Shown piece after piece: positions 16,628 through 26,724 of a DNA stretch of 64,000 nt. The notes below the pieces were generated by a model. The model was given only the letters and a program-made list of their open reading frames with translations, was not told the DNA's origin and did no database searches. A program made the translations under genes and the position numbers. The DNA lies in contig JAGANG010000025.1 of assembly GCA_017624275.1 (NCBI GenBank), forward strand, positions 22,588-86,587, read 5' to 3'. Every line of letters begins with the position of its first letter. Position 1 is the first letter of the stretch. This stretch comes from Spirochaetales bacterium. Lineage in GTDB: Bacteria > Spirochaetota > GWE2-31-10.

Positions 16628-18625
16628 ATGAAAAAAGTAACAATATTCGGCATTATATTATTTCTGTCGTTGTCATATACTTTTGCAGAAAATCAAGATT
16701 CTACTGCGGATAACTTTGATTCTTTTAACGAAGATGAGTTTCTTGATTTAGACTGGGAAAGCGAAGGTTTTACATTGACAGAAGTCGTTGAAAAAAGTCA
16801 ACAAGTTCGTACCGTAACAAAAGAAGATATAAAAAAATCAAATGCCGCCACTGTCACTGAAGCTTTGCAAAAAACAGCCGGACTTAATGTAAAAAATTAC
16901 GGCGGTTACGGTAACAACAGTTCTGTATATATTCGCGGAATGTCCGGCGATGCTGTAGCTATTCTTGTAGACGGAATACAAATGAACTCTGCTCAAAGCG
17001 GCGAATTTGATTTATCACATTTAGCAATCGCCGATGTAGAAAAAATTGAAATCGTAAAAGGCGGCAGTGACACTAAATATAATATCAGCGGTGCATGCGG
17101 CGGTGTAATAAATATTATCACTCAAAAAAAACATCAAGCCGGCTGGAAAGTTTTCGGAAGTATTTCCAATTTGTCATATTATCCGGGACAGTATTATTAC
17201 AAAAAGAACAAAAACAAGACACAAACTGCCGCCATGGATTTATTTGATACTCAAGAAATTTCTACCGGTTTTTCACTCGGTAATGATTTTGTTTACGGCA
17301 GCGTAAATACGACTTTTCATCGTGCCGGCAACCATTTTTTATACAGAGACGACAGTTACAAAATCCGTCGACGAATAAATAATGAAATTTACGATGCTGC
17401 CGGCAATGCTTCCGTTCAGTTTTCTCTGCCTTACGACATTCAATTAGTTATAAGCGACAACTTTTATTACGGTGATAAAAAAATCCCCGGCGTAATGACA
17501 AGTACAGTTATAGGAAAACAAAAAGACCTTTTTAATAAAACTTCGGCTTTGTTGAAAATGGGAAAAGTCGGAACCGACCGCATAAAAACCGAACTTCTTA
17601 CAAGTTATAAATTTGACCAAATCGATTATGAAGAACCGGGAACAGACAGTTTACATCAGCTGCACACCGTTAATGTAATAAATCGCTGGGATTTCAACAT
17701 AACAAGCTGGCTCAATCTCAGTACAAACGGAGATTTTACTTTTAATTATTTAGATTCTACCGACTGCGGTCAAATCACCAAATTTGACGGAGGAGCTTCT
17801 GTTACCGCAGAATTTTCTATCGGAAACTACGTGCAACTTATTCCTTCAACAAAAATTATGTATTACAAAGAATATCCTATCGTTACTCCAAAGTTTGGGG
17901 CGTTGTTTTTCTTACCTGCCGGTTTTACGATAAAAACTAATTTCTACAGAATGTTCAAACAACCGTCTATCAACCAACTTTATTGGGGAGAATCTGTCTA
18001 TGCTAAAGGAAATCCTGATTTGCGATATGAAGACGGATGGGGCGGCGATATTATTTTAGAATACGAAAAAGCCGGTATTTTAAAAGCCGACAGCTCATTT
18101 TACGTGAATTATTACATGGATAAAATTCAATGGAGTACAAATTCTGCCGGACAATGGACTCCGACAAATATCGGAGAGGCTTTGTATTTCGGAAGCGACA
18201 ACAGTCTTTCTACCGATTTACCTACGTTTGTACAATTCGGAATAGATTATCATTTTGTAATGACTTACCTTTTATCATACGGACTTACTCTGGAAGATAA
18301 CAGAAGAATTATGTATACTCCGGTACATTCTCTCAGTGCTCATGTTGATTTTTCATGGAAAACTGGAACTGTCAGTTTAATAGGTAAATACACAAGCGAA
18401 CGTTATACTTCAAATTTAAATATTTCATTTTTGGAGCCATATTTTACATTTGATATTTCGTTCGAGCAGAATATATGGAAATACTTCACAGTATTTGCTT
18501 CTGTTAAAAATATGTTAAATGCGTATTACTTTGAGACAGAAAATTATCCTATGCCCGGCGGAAATATTACAATCGGAATACGAGTACAAGCCGAAGGTAA
18601 ATGGAAAGATAAAAAAAGGAAATAA
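16628..18625 (+). CDS. TonB-dependent outer-membrane receptor, BtuB-like
   Basis: 665 residues with a Sec signal peptide (cleavage after TFA, about residue 20), an acidic TonB-box region (EGFTLTEVVEKSQQVRTVT) and a plug domain. The plug carries ALQKTAGLNVKNYGG, SVYIRGMSGDAVAILVDGI and VEKIEIVKGG...GACGGVINIIT. The remainder alternates as a 22-strand barrel should. It imports a large ligand using TonB energy, and the upstream cobalamin riboswitch makes B12 the probable ligand. The C-terminus ends in a basic tail (WKDKKRK) after the last strand instead of the usual terminal aromatic residue. The stop codon abuts the permease ATG. No TonB/ExbBD genes are in this window. Confidence 0.9.
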   Translation: MKKVTIFGIILFLSLSYTFAENQDSTADNFDSFNEDEFLDLDWESEGFTLTEVVEKSQQVRTVTKEDIKKSNAATVTEALQKTAGLNVKNYGGYGNNSSVYIRGMSGDAVAILVDGIQMNSAQSGEFDLSHLAIADVEKIEIVKGGSDTKYNISGACGGVINIITQKKHQAGWKVFGSISNLSYYPGQYYYKKNKNKTQTAAMDLFDTQEISTGFSLGNDFVYGSVNTTFHRAGNHFLYRDDSYKIRRRINNEIYDAAGNASVQFSLPYDIQLVISDNFYYGDKKIPGVMTSTVIGKQKDLFNKTSALLKMGKVGTDRIKTELLTSYKFDQIDYEEPGTDSLHQLHTVNVINRWDFNITSWLNLSTNGDFTFNYLDSTDCGQITKFDGGASVTAEFSIGNYVQLIPSTKIMYYKEYPIVTPKFGALFFLPAGFTIKTNFYRMFKQPSINQLYWGESVYAKGNPDLRYEDGWGGDIILEYEKAGILKADSSFYVNYYMDKIQWSTNSAGQWTPTNIGEALYFGSDNSLSTDLPTFVQFGIDYHFVMTYLLSYGLTLEDNRRIMYTPVHSLSAHVDFSWKTGTVSLIGKYTSERYTSNLNISFLEPYFTFDISFEQNIWKYFTVFASVKNMLNAYYFETENYPMPGGNITIGIRVQAEGKWKDKKRK

Positions 18626-19663
18626 ATGACACAAAAAGAAAAAGTCTTTGCTGATTTATGTAAAAAAGAAAAGTTCACACACCGTTTATTCTTTCTGTTT
18701 ATCATAATTTTACCCTTTGTAGGATTGTTTTGTATCAGCAACGGAGCTGTTGATTTATCTTTTAAAAAAGTTTTGTTAAGCGTTTTTTCCCCGGACAAAA
18801 TCAGTACAACCGATTTGTTGATAATTACACAAATTCGTTTGCCGCGATTGATTTGTTGCATTTTATGCGGCGGAGCTTTAGGGATTTCCGGTGCGGCACT
18901 GCAAGGACTTTTTCGCAATTCATTATCCGATCCTTACATGACAGGAATTTCTTCCGGAGCTACATTCGGAGCGGCGTTGTCCATTTTGCTCGGTGCCGGT
19001 AATAATATTCTTGGATTCGCCGGAACCGCCGCAAGTGCTTTTGCCGGAGCTCTGGGAACTGTTTTTATTTTTTTCGGACTTCTTTGGAGTAAAAAAAAAG
19101 TTGCTCCCGGTTTTATATTACTTGCGGGATTATCAATCAATTTGTTCTTTTCCGGGCTTGTATCGCTTATGATGTTTTTAAATCATGAAAAACTCGATCA
19201 GGTAGTTTTGTGGACTATGGGCAGCTTATCAAGTGCATGCTGGAATGAAGTTTTATTTTTGTTACCGGGAATCGTTATCGGCTCTGTTTTACTTTTATCC
19301 TGTGCAAAAGATTTAGATCTTATTTCCATTGACGAAGATTTGGCAAAATCTAAAGGTATCAATGTTACAAAATGTAGATATACTATTTTATTTGCCAGTG
19401 CATTAACTGTAGCAGTTACTTCCGCATTTTCCGGGATAATAGGATTTGTAGGTTTGATAATACCGAACGCAGTCAGAATTATCACCGGTCCCAAACATAC
19501 ACGATTGTTTATTTTTTCGTTTATATTCGCAGCTGCATTTTTGTCACTGTGCGATTTGTTTGCCCGTTCCGTAATGCCGCCGTCTGAACTGCCGGTCGGA
19601 ATCATCACTTCCCTACTCGGAATTCCTGCGTTTCTCATAATTTTATTTCGTTGCAAAAATTAA
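18626..19663 (+). CDS. btuC: FecCD/BtuC-family ABC transporter permease
   Basis: 345 residues with about nine to ten hydrophobic segments and the family motifs: RLPRLICCILCGGALGISGA, then LQGLFRNSLSDPYMTGISSG, then GLIIPNAVRIITGP, with ELPVGIITSLLGIPAFL near the end. It forms the inner-membrane channel for corrinoid or iron-chelate uptake. The start follows the receptor stop directly, so it belongs to the B12-riboswitch operon. The usual ATPase (BtuD) and binding protein (BtuF) do not follow; the next gene is a nuclease. Those subunits must be encoded elsewhere. A siderophore role is possible but less likely given the riboswitch. Confidence 0.85.
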   Translation: MTQKEKVFADLCKKEKFTHRLFFLFIIILPFVGLFCISNGAVDLSFKKVLLSVFSPDKISTTDLLIITQIRLPRLICCILCGGALGISGAALQGLFRNSLSDPYMTGISSGATFGAALSILLGAGNNILGFAGTAASAFAGALGTVFIFFGLLWSKKKVAPGFILLAGLSINLFFSGLVSLMMFLNHEKLDQVVLWTMGSLSSACWNEVLFLLPGIVIGSVLLLSCAKDLDLISIDEDLAKSKGINVTKCRYTILFASALTVAVTSAFSGIIGFVGLIIPNAVRIITGPKHTRLFIFSFIFAAAFLSLCDLFARSVMPPSELPVGIITSLLGIPAFLIILFRCKN

Positions 19664-19735
19664 ATTATTTCCTCTATCCAATGTTTTTTGGTATAACAAA
19701 AGCCTTATTGTTCTACGATTTTAAAAGAGGCAAAT

Positions 19736-20797
19736 ATGAAGATTTTACATACTGCGGATTTACACATTGAGAAAGAAAACGATGTAGAAATATTAGAAAC
19801 CATTATAGGTATTGCTGAAAATAACAACTGTGATCACATTCTAATATCCGGTGATTTATTTGAAAACGGACATTGTGCCGGCATATACTCTTCTATGGTT
19901 AAACATATTCTGGAAAGTTTCAGCGGCAAAGTTTGGGTTATTCCCGGTAATCATGATGAAAATTTGCCTGAAGTAATGCATTTGGAAGCCGGTAAAGGAA
20001 AAGTTTTTGATGATGTCGAAATGATTCCTCTTGATGAAGACACTGATCTTTTGGCGATTCCCTACGGCGACGGTTCATTTACCGATTTGCTTTTGGAAAA
20101 TAAAATTCCCGATTCGGACAAAGACATTATTACAATGATGCACGGCACTTTATACCGGGACGACTGTTTTTACAGCGACGGCGACAGTGAAGAATATTTC
20201 CCTATAAAATATGAACGTCTGCAAGAAATGGAATTTACTTACACTGCCTTAGGACATTATCATACATATTTTCAAGATATAAGTGAGCATGGTGGTACTA
20301 TTGTAAATCCCGGTTCTCCGGTAATTACCAGAAAAAGTGACAACGGAAGACGTGCCGTCGCTTTGTTTGATACAGAAACTTCAAGCCTAAAGAAAATTCT
20401 TTTAGATACACCTTATTATCATGAATTAGAATTGAGCATTAATTTTATGATGGGTGAAGAAGAAATTATCGAAACCGTAAACAATTTGATTCATGAAATA
20501 GTAAGCAATAAAGAAACAAAGACAGATTTGCTGACTTTGAATTTTCTTATTACCGGAAATACTTCGATGGAACAAGACGACTTGGAAATGTTAGAACTTC
20601 ATTTAAAAGATATTTTTGCTGAAAAAGAAATCCTTTCGGTAAATATTCAAACACGTGTGAAAATAATAAATAAAAAATTCTTATCCGACCCGTTGATTGC
20701 TTCTATTTTGAATACAGAAAATAACGATAATGATGATGAAGGTTTTAAAGAATTTGCAGTCTCAGTATTATCAGACATTTATACTAACGAACTTTAG
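19736..20797 (+). CDS. yhaO: Metallophosphoesterase nuclease, YhaO/SbcD family
   Basis: 353 residues. The calcineurin-like metal sites are all visible: TADLHIEKE (Asp8, His10), SGDLFE, PGNHDE, MMHGTL and GHYHTY, followed by NPGSPVITR. It is the nuclease half of an SbcCD/Mre11-Rad50-like complex that trims DNA ends and hairpins. The capping domain continues to the C-terminus. The ATPase partner starts 9 nt downstream. It is called YhaO-type because the partner has a YhaN-like membrane segment. Confidence 0.85.
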   Translation: MKILHTADLHIEKENDVEILETIIGIAENNNCDHILISGDLFENGHCAGIYSSMVKHILESFSGKVWVIPGNHDENLPEVMHLEAGKGKVFDDVEMIPLDEDTDLLAIPYGDGSFTDLLLENKIPDSDKDIITMMHGTLYRDDCFYSDGDSEEYFPIKYERLQEMEFTYTALGHYHTYFQDISEHGGTIVNPGSPVITRKSDNGRRAVALFDTETSSLKKILLDTPYYHELELSINFMMGEEEIIETVNNLIHEIVSNKETKTDLLTLNFLITGNTSMEQDDLEMLELHLKDIFAEKEILSVNIQTRVKIINKKFLSDPLIASILNTENNDNDDEGFKEFAVSVLSDIYTNEL

Positions 20798-20806
20798 GAT
20801 TGGCTT

Positions 20807-23230
20807 ATGTTAGAGAAAATTAATATCAAAAATATCGGTCCCATTAATAATCGAGAATTTATACTGAAACAAAATAATTTAATCGTAGGAAATAATGAAT
20901 CCGGTAAAACTTCAATTGTTGATGTGCTGGAAAAGCATTTACTTCGAGAACGAAAAAAGTCTGACATTAACCTTCTCTCACGTCTTTCCGGTTTTAATGA
21001 AAATCGATTCGGCGGAAATTGGGAGTTTGAAATTATCGGGGATTGCTGTCTGGATCAAATGCATTCCGATACAAATTTTGCCAACGTAGTAAATCTTCTT
21101 GTCGTTCGAGAAGCCGGAAACAGACTTACCGACCGTGACAATAAAGATGCGACATTTTCTGATTTCTGGAAAAACAGTGTGCGAACATTATTAGGCGGAA
21201 TGGAAAAAAGCGGCGATCGTATAGAAAAACTAAAGAAATATTTAATCACTTCGTCCGGCCCTTGGAAAATTATCGAGACTCTGGAACAATATCAAAATCG
21301 ATTGATTGAAGAAAAACGCCGATTGGCAAATTCTGATTTATCAAATGAAGAAATTGAAAATAATGAAAATCAACTTAAAGAAAAAAAAGAGCAACTTGAA
21401 ATCCTTTCTAAGATCGAAAAAGCAAACGAATATGCCGAAACTGAGCAAAAATTTTCTAAACTGGTTAAGCTTACCGAAAGTATCAAAGAATTGCGTAATT
21501 ACCTTGCTGAAAATAATATAGAACAATTAGAAGCAATAAGAGACGACTGGAAAGAACGTAACAGAAAAAAAAGTGATTACGAAAAATCTCGTGCAGATCA
21601 TGAAAAAACTTTGATTGACGAGAAAAATGAGATTCAAAAAAATATAAGTAACAGAGAATCCGAACGAAAAATCTTACAAGACAGCGTTAATCGTCAAGAA
21701 GAGCGAAAGAACGAATTGCACAATCGAAGTATTCGATTAGAAAATGAAATGGAAAACGAACAAACTAAGATTGAAGATAGATTGAGAAATCTCACTTCCG
21801 AAAAGGAAAAATTACGTTCTAAATATAATTTTTCAAAGATGTCGATTATTCCCGTGATTTTATTTTTCGTCGGGATTTTCTCTTTTACGCTTATAAAAAC
21901 TATCAACTATATTTTACCGGGAACTATTGCTCTTTTACTTTTTTCTGTCGGCTGGATTATTAAAGATTTTCTAAATTCCAATCGCAGAAAAAAAGAAAAA
22001 TTACGTAAAATAGAAAGAATCAGCGAGAATATTGAAAAACTAAAAGATGATTTGGAACGTATTGAAGATAAATTGGAAATGTCTGAAACTACGGTAAATG
22101 AAAATATTTCTACTACCGAGCGTGAAATCAAAGAATTGCAAAATAAAATCGATGACATTAATAAAGAATTGGACAGAAAATATGCAGATTTAGAAGAAAT
22201 TAACGTTCGCTACAATACCGAAATGCAAAATTACCAAGAATTGATTTCTGAAAATCAAGCTAAACTTGATAATTATTTCCTAAATTTCGGCGATCAGGCA
22301 AAACTCGGGGGAAAGATTTTTGAATATCATTCAAAAGAACAAGATTTGGAAGAAGAAAATGCGGAATTGGAAGAATTATCCGTAGAATTAAAAGATATTT
22401 TTGATATTGATGAAATTTTAATTCCGAGAATAGATTACAAACTGGAAATTATGAAAAAAAATATCGATAAAGCTTACATCGATATGGAATATGATCCGGA
22501 AGAACGTGAACGTTTAATCAATGAAATTAACGAATTAACAGAAGAAAAATACGACAGAAGTAATGAACTTTCCGGTGTAAGAAGTGAAATTGTCGGACGA
22601 CTTACAAAAGATTTTTCCAATATTTCCAGTCCGGTAAAATGGGGTGATAAATTTTTCAATCGTTATTTTTTACCTTTGATTGTTGATTTGAAAGTTACAA
22701 ATGTATACGAACTGGATCGTGCTATTAAAAGAACCGAAGAAGCTATAAAAACAGTAAAACGCTATAAAAGTTACGCTGAAAGAATGCAGGAAAAAATACG
22801 CGAAATTGAAAATGACCAAGTAATGCTTGCAAGTAATATTATACAGAGTCAAAATTTTAAGGAAAAAATACGAAATATTTCCGGGTATGAAGTCGGTAAT
22901 ATTATTCAAAAGAATGATAGATTTGAAATTACATTTCACAAAGACGATAATACTTATTATATTGAGAACCTAAGCACCGGAGCTTTAAATCAATTTTATT
23001 TCTCTCTGCGAGTAGCTCTTGCTCAAAGGATTTTGACTCGTCCCGGTATTTTTATCTTGGATGATGCTTTTATTCATTTTGACAGAGAAAAGCGAAAACG
23101 CAGTTTTGAATTGTTGAAAACTTTAACTGATAAAGGATGGCAATTTATTTATACCGGAGTCGCTGACGGGGAACTGCCGAATTTGTATAAGGAAGTTTTT
23201 AAAGACGATGCACACATTATTTCTTTATAA
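20807..23230 (+). CDS. yhaN: AAA ATPase, YhaN/SbcC family, with membrane hairpin in the coiled coil
   Basis: 807 residues. Walker A is GNNESGKTS (about residues 28-36). Long coiled-coil arms run from about residue 165 to 330 and 390 to 600. The C-terminal ATPase half has the signature LSTGALNQFYFSLRVALAQ and Walker B GIFILDDAFIHFD. Between the coils lie two hydrophobic segments (about residues 345-385) where SbcC/Rad50 would have a zinc hook. This is the YhaN layout and suggests the complex works at the membrane. It partners the nuclease 9 nt upstream in DNA-end processing. Confidence 0.85.
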   Translation: MLEKINIKNIGPINNREFILKQNNLIVGNNESGKTSIVDVLEKHLLRERKKSDINLLSRLSGFNENRFGGNWEFEIIGDCCLDQMHSDTNFANVVNLLVVREAGNRLTDRDNKDATFSDFWKNSVRTLLGGMEKSGDRIEKLKKYLITSSGPWKIIETLEQYQNRLIEEKRRLANSDLSNEEIENNENQLKEKKEQLEILSKIEKANEYAETEQKFSKLVKLTESIKELRNYLAENNIEQLEAIRDDWKERNRKKSDYEKSRADHEKTLIDEKNEIQKNISNRESERKILQDSVNRQEERKNELHNRSIRLENEMENEQTKIEDRLRNLTSEKEKLRSKYNFSKMSIIPVILFFVGIFSFTLIKTINYILPGTIALLLFSVGWIIKDFLNSNRRKKEKLRKIERISENIEKLKDDLERIEDKLEMSETTVNENISTTEREIKELQNKIDDINKELDRKYADLEEINVRYNTEMQNYQELISENQAKLDNYFLNFGDQAKLGGKIFEYHSKEQDLEEENAELEELSVELKDIFDIDEILIPRIDYKLEIMKKNIDKAYIDMEYDPEERERLINEINELTEEKYDRSNELSGVRSEIVGRLTKDFSNISSPVKWGDKFFNRYFLPLIVDLKVTNVYELDRAIKRTEEAIKTVKRYKSYAERMQEKIREIENDQVMLASNIIQSQNFKEKIRNISGYEVGNIIQKNDRFEITFHKDDNTYYIENLSTGALNQFYFSLRVALAQRILTRPGIFILDDAFIHFDREKRKRSFELLKTLTDKGWQFIYTGVADGELPNLYKEVFKDDAHIISL

Positions 23231-23247
23231 GAACGGAGTTTTATAAG

Positions 23248-23868
23248 ATGAAGAAAATTATTTTATGTCTATTATTATTTATTCCATTTTTTACATTTTG
23301 TGATGAATATAATTTCTTTATCGATTTACGCAGCAGAAATTTAGCAACATTCAATGATGCAGTAACTTTAATGCGTTATGTTTTTGCAGAAACAACTCCA
23401 AGCCCTAATTTCAGAGAAAATATTGTTTGGGCTGCCGAGAAAAAGCTATTTAAAGTTTCAATTCCTATTAAAGAAAATACTGTTAATCCAATTATTACAC
23501 GTGAGGAATTTTGCAGCTGGTTATGCAAACTGTTTGAAATCGGCGGACATTTTCTTCCGAGAAATAAAAATGCAGCATACAAGCGATGTCTTACTGCCGG
23601 AATTGTTTTAGCCGGCAGAGGTGCCAGAGATTCTTTTACCGGTGCAGAGTTGCTTGATACTTTTTCTTATTTTGATTCTTATGTACGTCGCTATAAAATA
23701 AAAAAGCGTTACGACAATTTGCCGTTATTCGACCAAACTTATGATGATTTACCTACTTGGAGAAAAGAATTATATATGAATCATGACGCTCAAATAAAAG
23801 AGGAACTTGACCGTAACAAAAAAAATAAAGAATCTGATGAAATTGATTTGATATACGTGGAGGAATAA
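23248..23868 (+). CDS. Exported protein of unknown function
   Basis: 206 residues with a Sec signal (FIPFFTFCDEYN; the Cys could also be a lipobox) and a helical mature part. VNPIITREEFCSWLCKLFEIGG is faintly like an S-layer-homology helix. The C-terminus is charged. It starts 17 nt after yhaN and 5 nt before the next gene, so all are probably one transcript, yet nothing links its role to DNA repair. Confidence 0.6.
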   Translation: MKKIILCLLLFIPFFTFCDEYNFFIDLRSRNLATFNDAVTLMRYVFAETTPSPNFRENIVWAAEKKLFKVSIPIKENTVNPIITREEFCSWLCKLFEIGGHFLPRNKNAAYKRCLTAGIVLAGRGARDSFTGAELLDTFSYFDSYVRRYKIKKRYDNLPLFDQTYDDLPTWRKELYMNHDAQIKEELDRNKKNKESDEIDLIYVEE

Positions 23869-23873
23869 AAAAA

Positions 23874-25325
23874 ATGAAAAAATATATCAAGTACATCCTA
23901 CTGCTTTGTTCATTTTCATTATTCGCTCAAGATGATTCTGTTGATTCACTATTTGACCAACATCAATTTCAAAATGACAAACTGAAGCGTTCGCCTGTAA
24001 TTTTTGACTTCGGCGGTTCTATTCTTTCTCAAAATGAGCTCCCAGTAAAAAATGGGGAAATAGAAAATTGGGAATCTAAAAATAATATATTTCTTTGGGG
24101 TAATATTACTTTCCCACAGAATATTGAATTACACGCTAGTTTACAATTTCAGCTTTTTTTTGCAAATCAGAACATAGTGCCGTCAATTAATATCAATCGT
24201 CTTTTTTTCTCTTGGGAAAACAATCTCGTTTCTATTAAAGCCGGTCGTGATATTTATAAAAGTTTTTCTTCACTTGCATTCAACGGAACTTTAGATGCTG
24301 TAGAATGTACTCTTTATTTACCTTATGTAAATGTTCATTGTTTCACCGGTTATTCTGGATTAACAGGTATTTTCCATCCGGATTACAATGATTTCAATAT
24401 AACAGCTTGGGATAATTCTTACAGTAATCCAAGATTGGAAGATTATACCATCGGAAATTTCTGGGAAAATGTTTTTGTTAATCCGGTAAATCAAATGCAA
24501 TCTAAACGCTTTTTTTTACTTACGGAAGCTGATATTTATTATTCCTTTTTTCATATTCAGCCATATTTCATAACACAACTGGATTTTTCAAAATTCTATA
24601 AAAAAGATTACAGTAAAGATAATTTGAATGATGCAAATAACGATTTATTGATAAATACATTTTCTTTCGGAACAAAAGGAAATTTTCGTCTGGCTAAATC
24701 ACTGTATTTATTTTGTGATATATCCGGAGTTTTCGGATACTTGCATGACGTAAAAGAGCTTAATACTCTTGAAAAATTTAATGACGATTTCTTAGATTTT
24801 TCATCATCTAATAAGTTTCCTATTACAAGTATGGGTTTTCATTCCGAGCTCTCTTATTATTTCGGTAATAATAATAATTTTATATTTTCCGGTGGATACG
24901 CTATGGGACTGGGAAATTATGACGAAACAACTTCTAAAAATTTCTACGATTACATCCCTGTAAATCAAAATAATTCCAGCCAGTTTTTCTATTACGGTGA
25001 TTTTAACGGGGGTTACGTACTCGATCCTGTCTTATCAAATATTCAATCATTTTCTGCAAAGTTAAAAGCTAAGTTCTCACCTTGGATTTATGGTTATTTT
25101 TATGCATTCCAGACATTAAAATTATTTCCAAACTCACCTATCAGTGATAAAAATGCAGTAAATAATGAAATTTTTGTAGGAACAGAACTCGATATAGGAA
25201 TATTATTTAATATTGCTACAAATACTTTCTTTGGAATTGACAGTGGACTTTATATTCCGGAAGCGGCATATAACAATCACATCCCGCAATTAAAAATCGG
25301 GGCAACATTGGATATTACTTTCTGA
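23874..25325 (+). CDS. Probable outer-membrane beta-barrel protein
   Basis: 483 residues with a clear signal peptide (LFAQ cleavage, about residue 19). The rest alternates polar and aromatic residues throughout, with repeated NNIFLWGNI-type strands, and ends in the barrel-type terminal Phe (GATLDITF). The size and tyrosine/phenylalanine content fit a porin-like barrel. No substrate motif is visible. It follows the exported protein by 5 nt and converges on tsaB with only 2 nt between stop codons and no hairpin. Confidence 0.65.
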   Translation: MKKYIKYILLLCSFSLFAQDDSVDSLFDQHQFQNDKLKRSPVIFDFGGSILSQNELPVKNGEIENWESKNNIFLWGNITFPQNIELHASLQFQLFFANQNIVPSININRLFFSWENNLVSIKAGRDIYKSFSSLAFNGTLDAVECTLYLPYVNVHCFTGYSGLTGIFHPDYNDFNITAWDNSYSNPRLEDYTIGNFWENVFVNPVNQMQSKRFFLLTEADIYYSFFHIQPYFITQLDFSKFYKKDYSKDNLNDANNDLLINTFSFGTKGNFRLAKSLYLFCDISGVFGYLHDVKELNTLEKFNDDFLDFSSSNKFPITSMGFHSELSYYFGNNNNFIFSGGYAMGLGNYDETTSKNFYDYIPVNQNNSSQFFYYGDFNGGYVLDPVLSNIQSFSAKLKAKFSPWIYGYFYAFQTLKLFPNSPISDKNAVNNEIFVGTELDIGILFNIATNTFFGIDSGLYIPEAAYNNHIPQLKIGATLDITF

Positions 25326-25327
25326 TT

Positions 25328-26011
25328 TTAAGCTTTTAATAATTTTTCTTCCAAAGCAATTTCTGCTTCGCTCTTTCTTAAATATATTGGATCTGGGGAA
25401 GATATTTTATTATTCTTAATAAAAAACTCTGCCGCTTCAAGCATTTCCTTTGCACTATATCCCTGTTGATATTCAAAAGTATAATTTATATTTGAATCAA
25501 TAACTTTATCTTCCATCATTGCAAAATCTGAACCGACAAAAATCGGGTCTTTTTTCATTTCTTTTATTTTTTCTATTATATCATCAGCCGACAAATCATA
25601 ATACAATGCGTCACCGCTGTTCACGAAAGTTGTATAAAAACGACGCTTTTTAGCATCTACAATCGGCACGATTACAGAATCCTTTTTGTCACGAAATAAA
25701 TAATCATAAACATCAAAAGATGAAAAGCCCAAACAAGAAGATTCTCCGGCAAAAGCAATTCCCAACGCAGTAGCTATGCCAACTCTGATTCCGGTAAAAG
25801 ATCCCGGACCATGACATACACATATATAATCTAAACTTTTTTTATCTTCATCTAATACTTTAATACCTTTATCAATCAAAGGTATTAATCGTTCTAAATG
25901 ATTCATACTTTTTTCTGTTTGTTCAAAGAAATTGACTTTGCCATTTATTTGAATTGCAATCTTCAAAGAAGAGGATGTTGAATCTATAACTAGGAGATTT
26001 AATCTTTCCAT
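25328..26011 (-). CDS. tsaB: tRNA threonylcarbamoyladenosine biosynthesis protein TsaB
   Basis: 227 residues of the ASKHA fold: LLVIDSTSSSLKIAI at the start and the family hallmark CHGPGSFTGIRVGIATALGIAFA (about residues 66-88). It is the non-catalytic partner that binds TsaD and TsaE to make t6A37 on ANN-decoding tRNAs. Its start overlaps the end of tsaE by 13 nt. The catalytic TsaD is encoded separately at 38108. Confidence 0.92.
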   Translation of the reverse strand: MERLNLLVIDSTSSSLKIAIQINGKVNFFEQTEKSMNHLERLIPLIDKGIKVLDEDKKSLDYICVCHGPGSFTGIRVGIATALGIAFAGESSCLGFSSFDVYDYLFRDKKDSVIVPIVDAKKRRFYTTFVNSGDALYYDLSADDIIEKIKEMKKDPIFVGSDFAMMEDKVIDSNINYTFEYQQGYSAKEMLEAAEFFIKNNKISSPDPIYLRKSEAEIALEEKLLKA

Positions 26012-26418
26012 ATAACCGTTATTTTCCTTTTTTCATCTTCAATACTAATATTTATTTTAATACTTTCATCAGGCAACAAATCGCCACACTTTGATGCCCA
26101 TTCAATACAGCTTATTCCATCAGAATAAACGTATTCTTCAAATCCAATTTCATAAAGCTCAAACGGGTCATCTAAACGATACAAATCAAAATGATAAAAT
26201 TTTATATTTCCATCATATTCGTTTACCAAAGTAAAAGTTGGTGATAACAAAGGCTCCGTTATACCAAACTCTTTTGCCATTCCACGAATTAATACTGATT
26301 TTCCTGCCCCCAAAGAACCTTCAAATAGAAAAATATCTCCCTTTTTAGCCTTTTTAGCTATCATAATTCCAATATCTTCAGTTTCTTCCGGGGAAGAAGA
26401 ATAAAATATTTCTTGCAT
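25999..26418 (-). CDS. tsaE: tRNA threonylcarbamoyladenosine biosynthesis ATPase TsaE
   Basis: 139 residues. P-loop GSLGAGKS (about residues 33-41), SPTFTLVNEY, then the characteristic HFDLYRLDDPFELYEIGFEEY and IEWASKCGDLLP. The ATPase turns over the TsaB-TsaD complex in t6A synthesis. It overlaps tsaB by 13 nt and follows two small unknown genes of the fliD-side cluster. Confidence 0.93.
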   Translation of the reverse strand: MQEIFYSSSPEETEDIGIMIAKKAKKGDIFLFEGSLGAGKSVLIRGMAKEFGITEPLLSPTFTLVNEYDGNIKFYHFDLYRLDDPFELYEIGFEEYVYSDGISCIEWASKCGDLLPDESIKINISIEDEKRKITVIWKD

Positions 26419-26436
26419 ATTATTTCCTAACAGAAC

Positions 26437-26724
26437 TTACAAAGCTTCCGGCATAACTCCGGGTAAATCTCCACTTTGTTCCATTTCTAATATCCTATCT
26501 CTAATATCGTTTTTCATTGTATCGGTAATCAAATTTGCCTCTAAATCGATAGCATCTACAGACACCTTAAAATCGCCTAAAGCTCCGATTTCTAAAGTAA
26601 ATTTCATATCGGCACGTACAATTCTAGAATGTTTATTAAGAAAAACTACATTGCCTACATATTTTTTTATGTAATAAATATGATTATCAATTAAAGCTAA
26701 TTTATCAATCTGAATTATCTTCAC
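26437..26724 (-). CDS. Unknown 95-residue protein
   Basis: Begins with GTG inside the last codons of the preceding gene (20-nt overlap), with GGAGAG upstream of that start. The sequence suggests a small beta-rich domain (HIYYIKKYVGNVVFLNKHSR) and an acidic helical tail. No family recognised. Translational coupling and position between fliD and tsaE are the only clues. Confidence 0.6.
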   Translation of the reverse strand: MKIIQIDKLALIDNHIYYIKKYVGNVVFLNKHSRIVRADMKFTLEIGALGDFKVSVDAIDLEANLITDTMKNDIRDRILEMEQSGDLPGVMPEAL

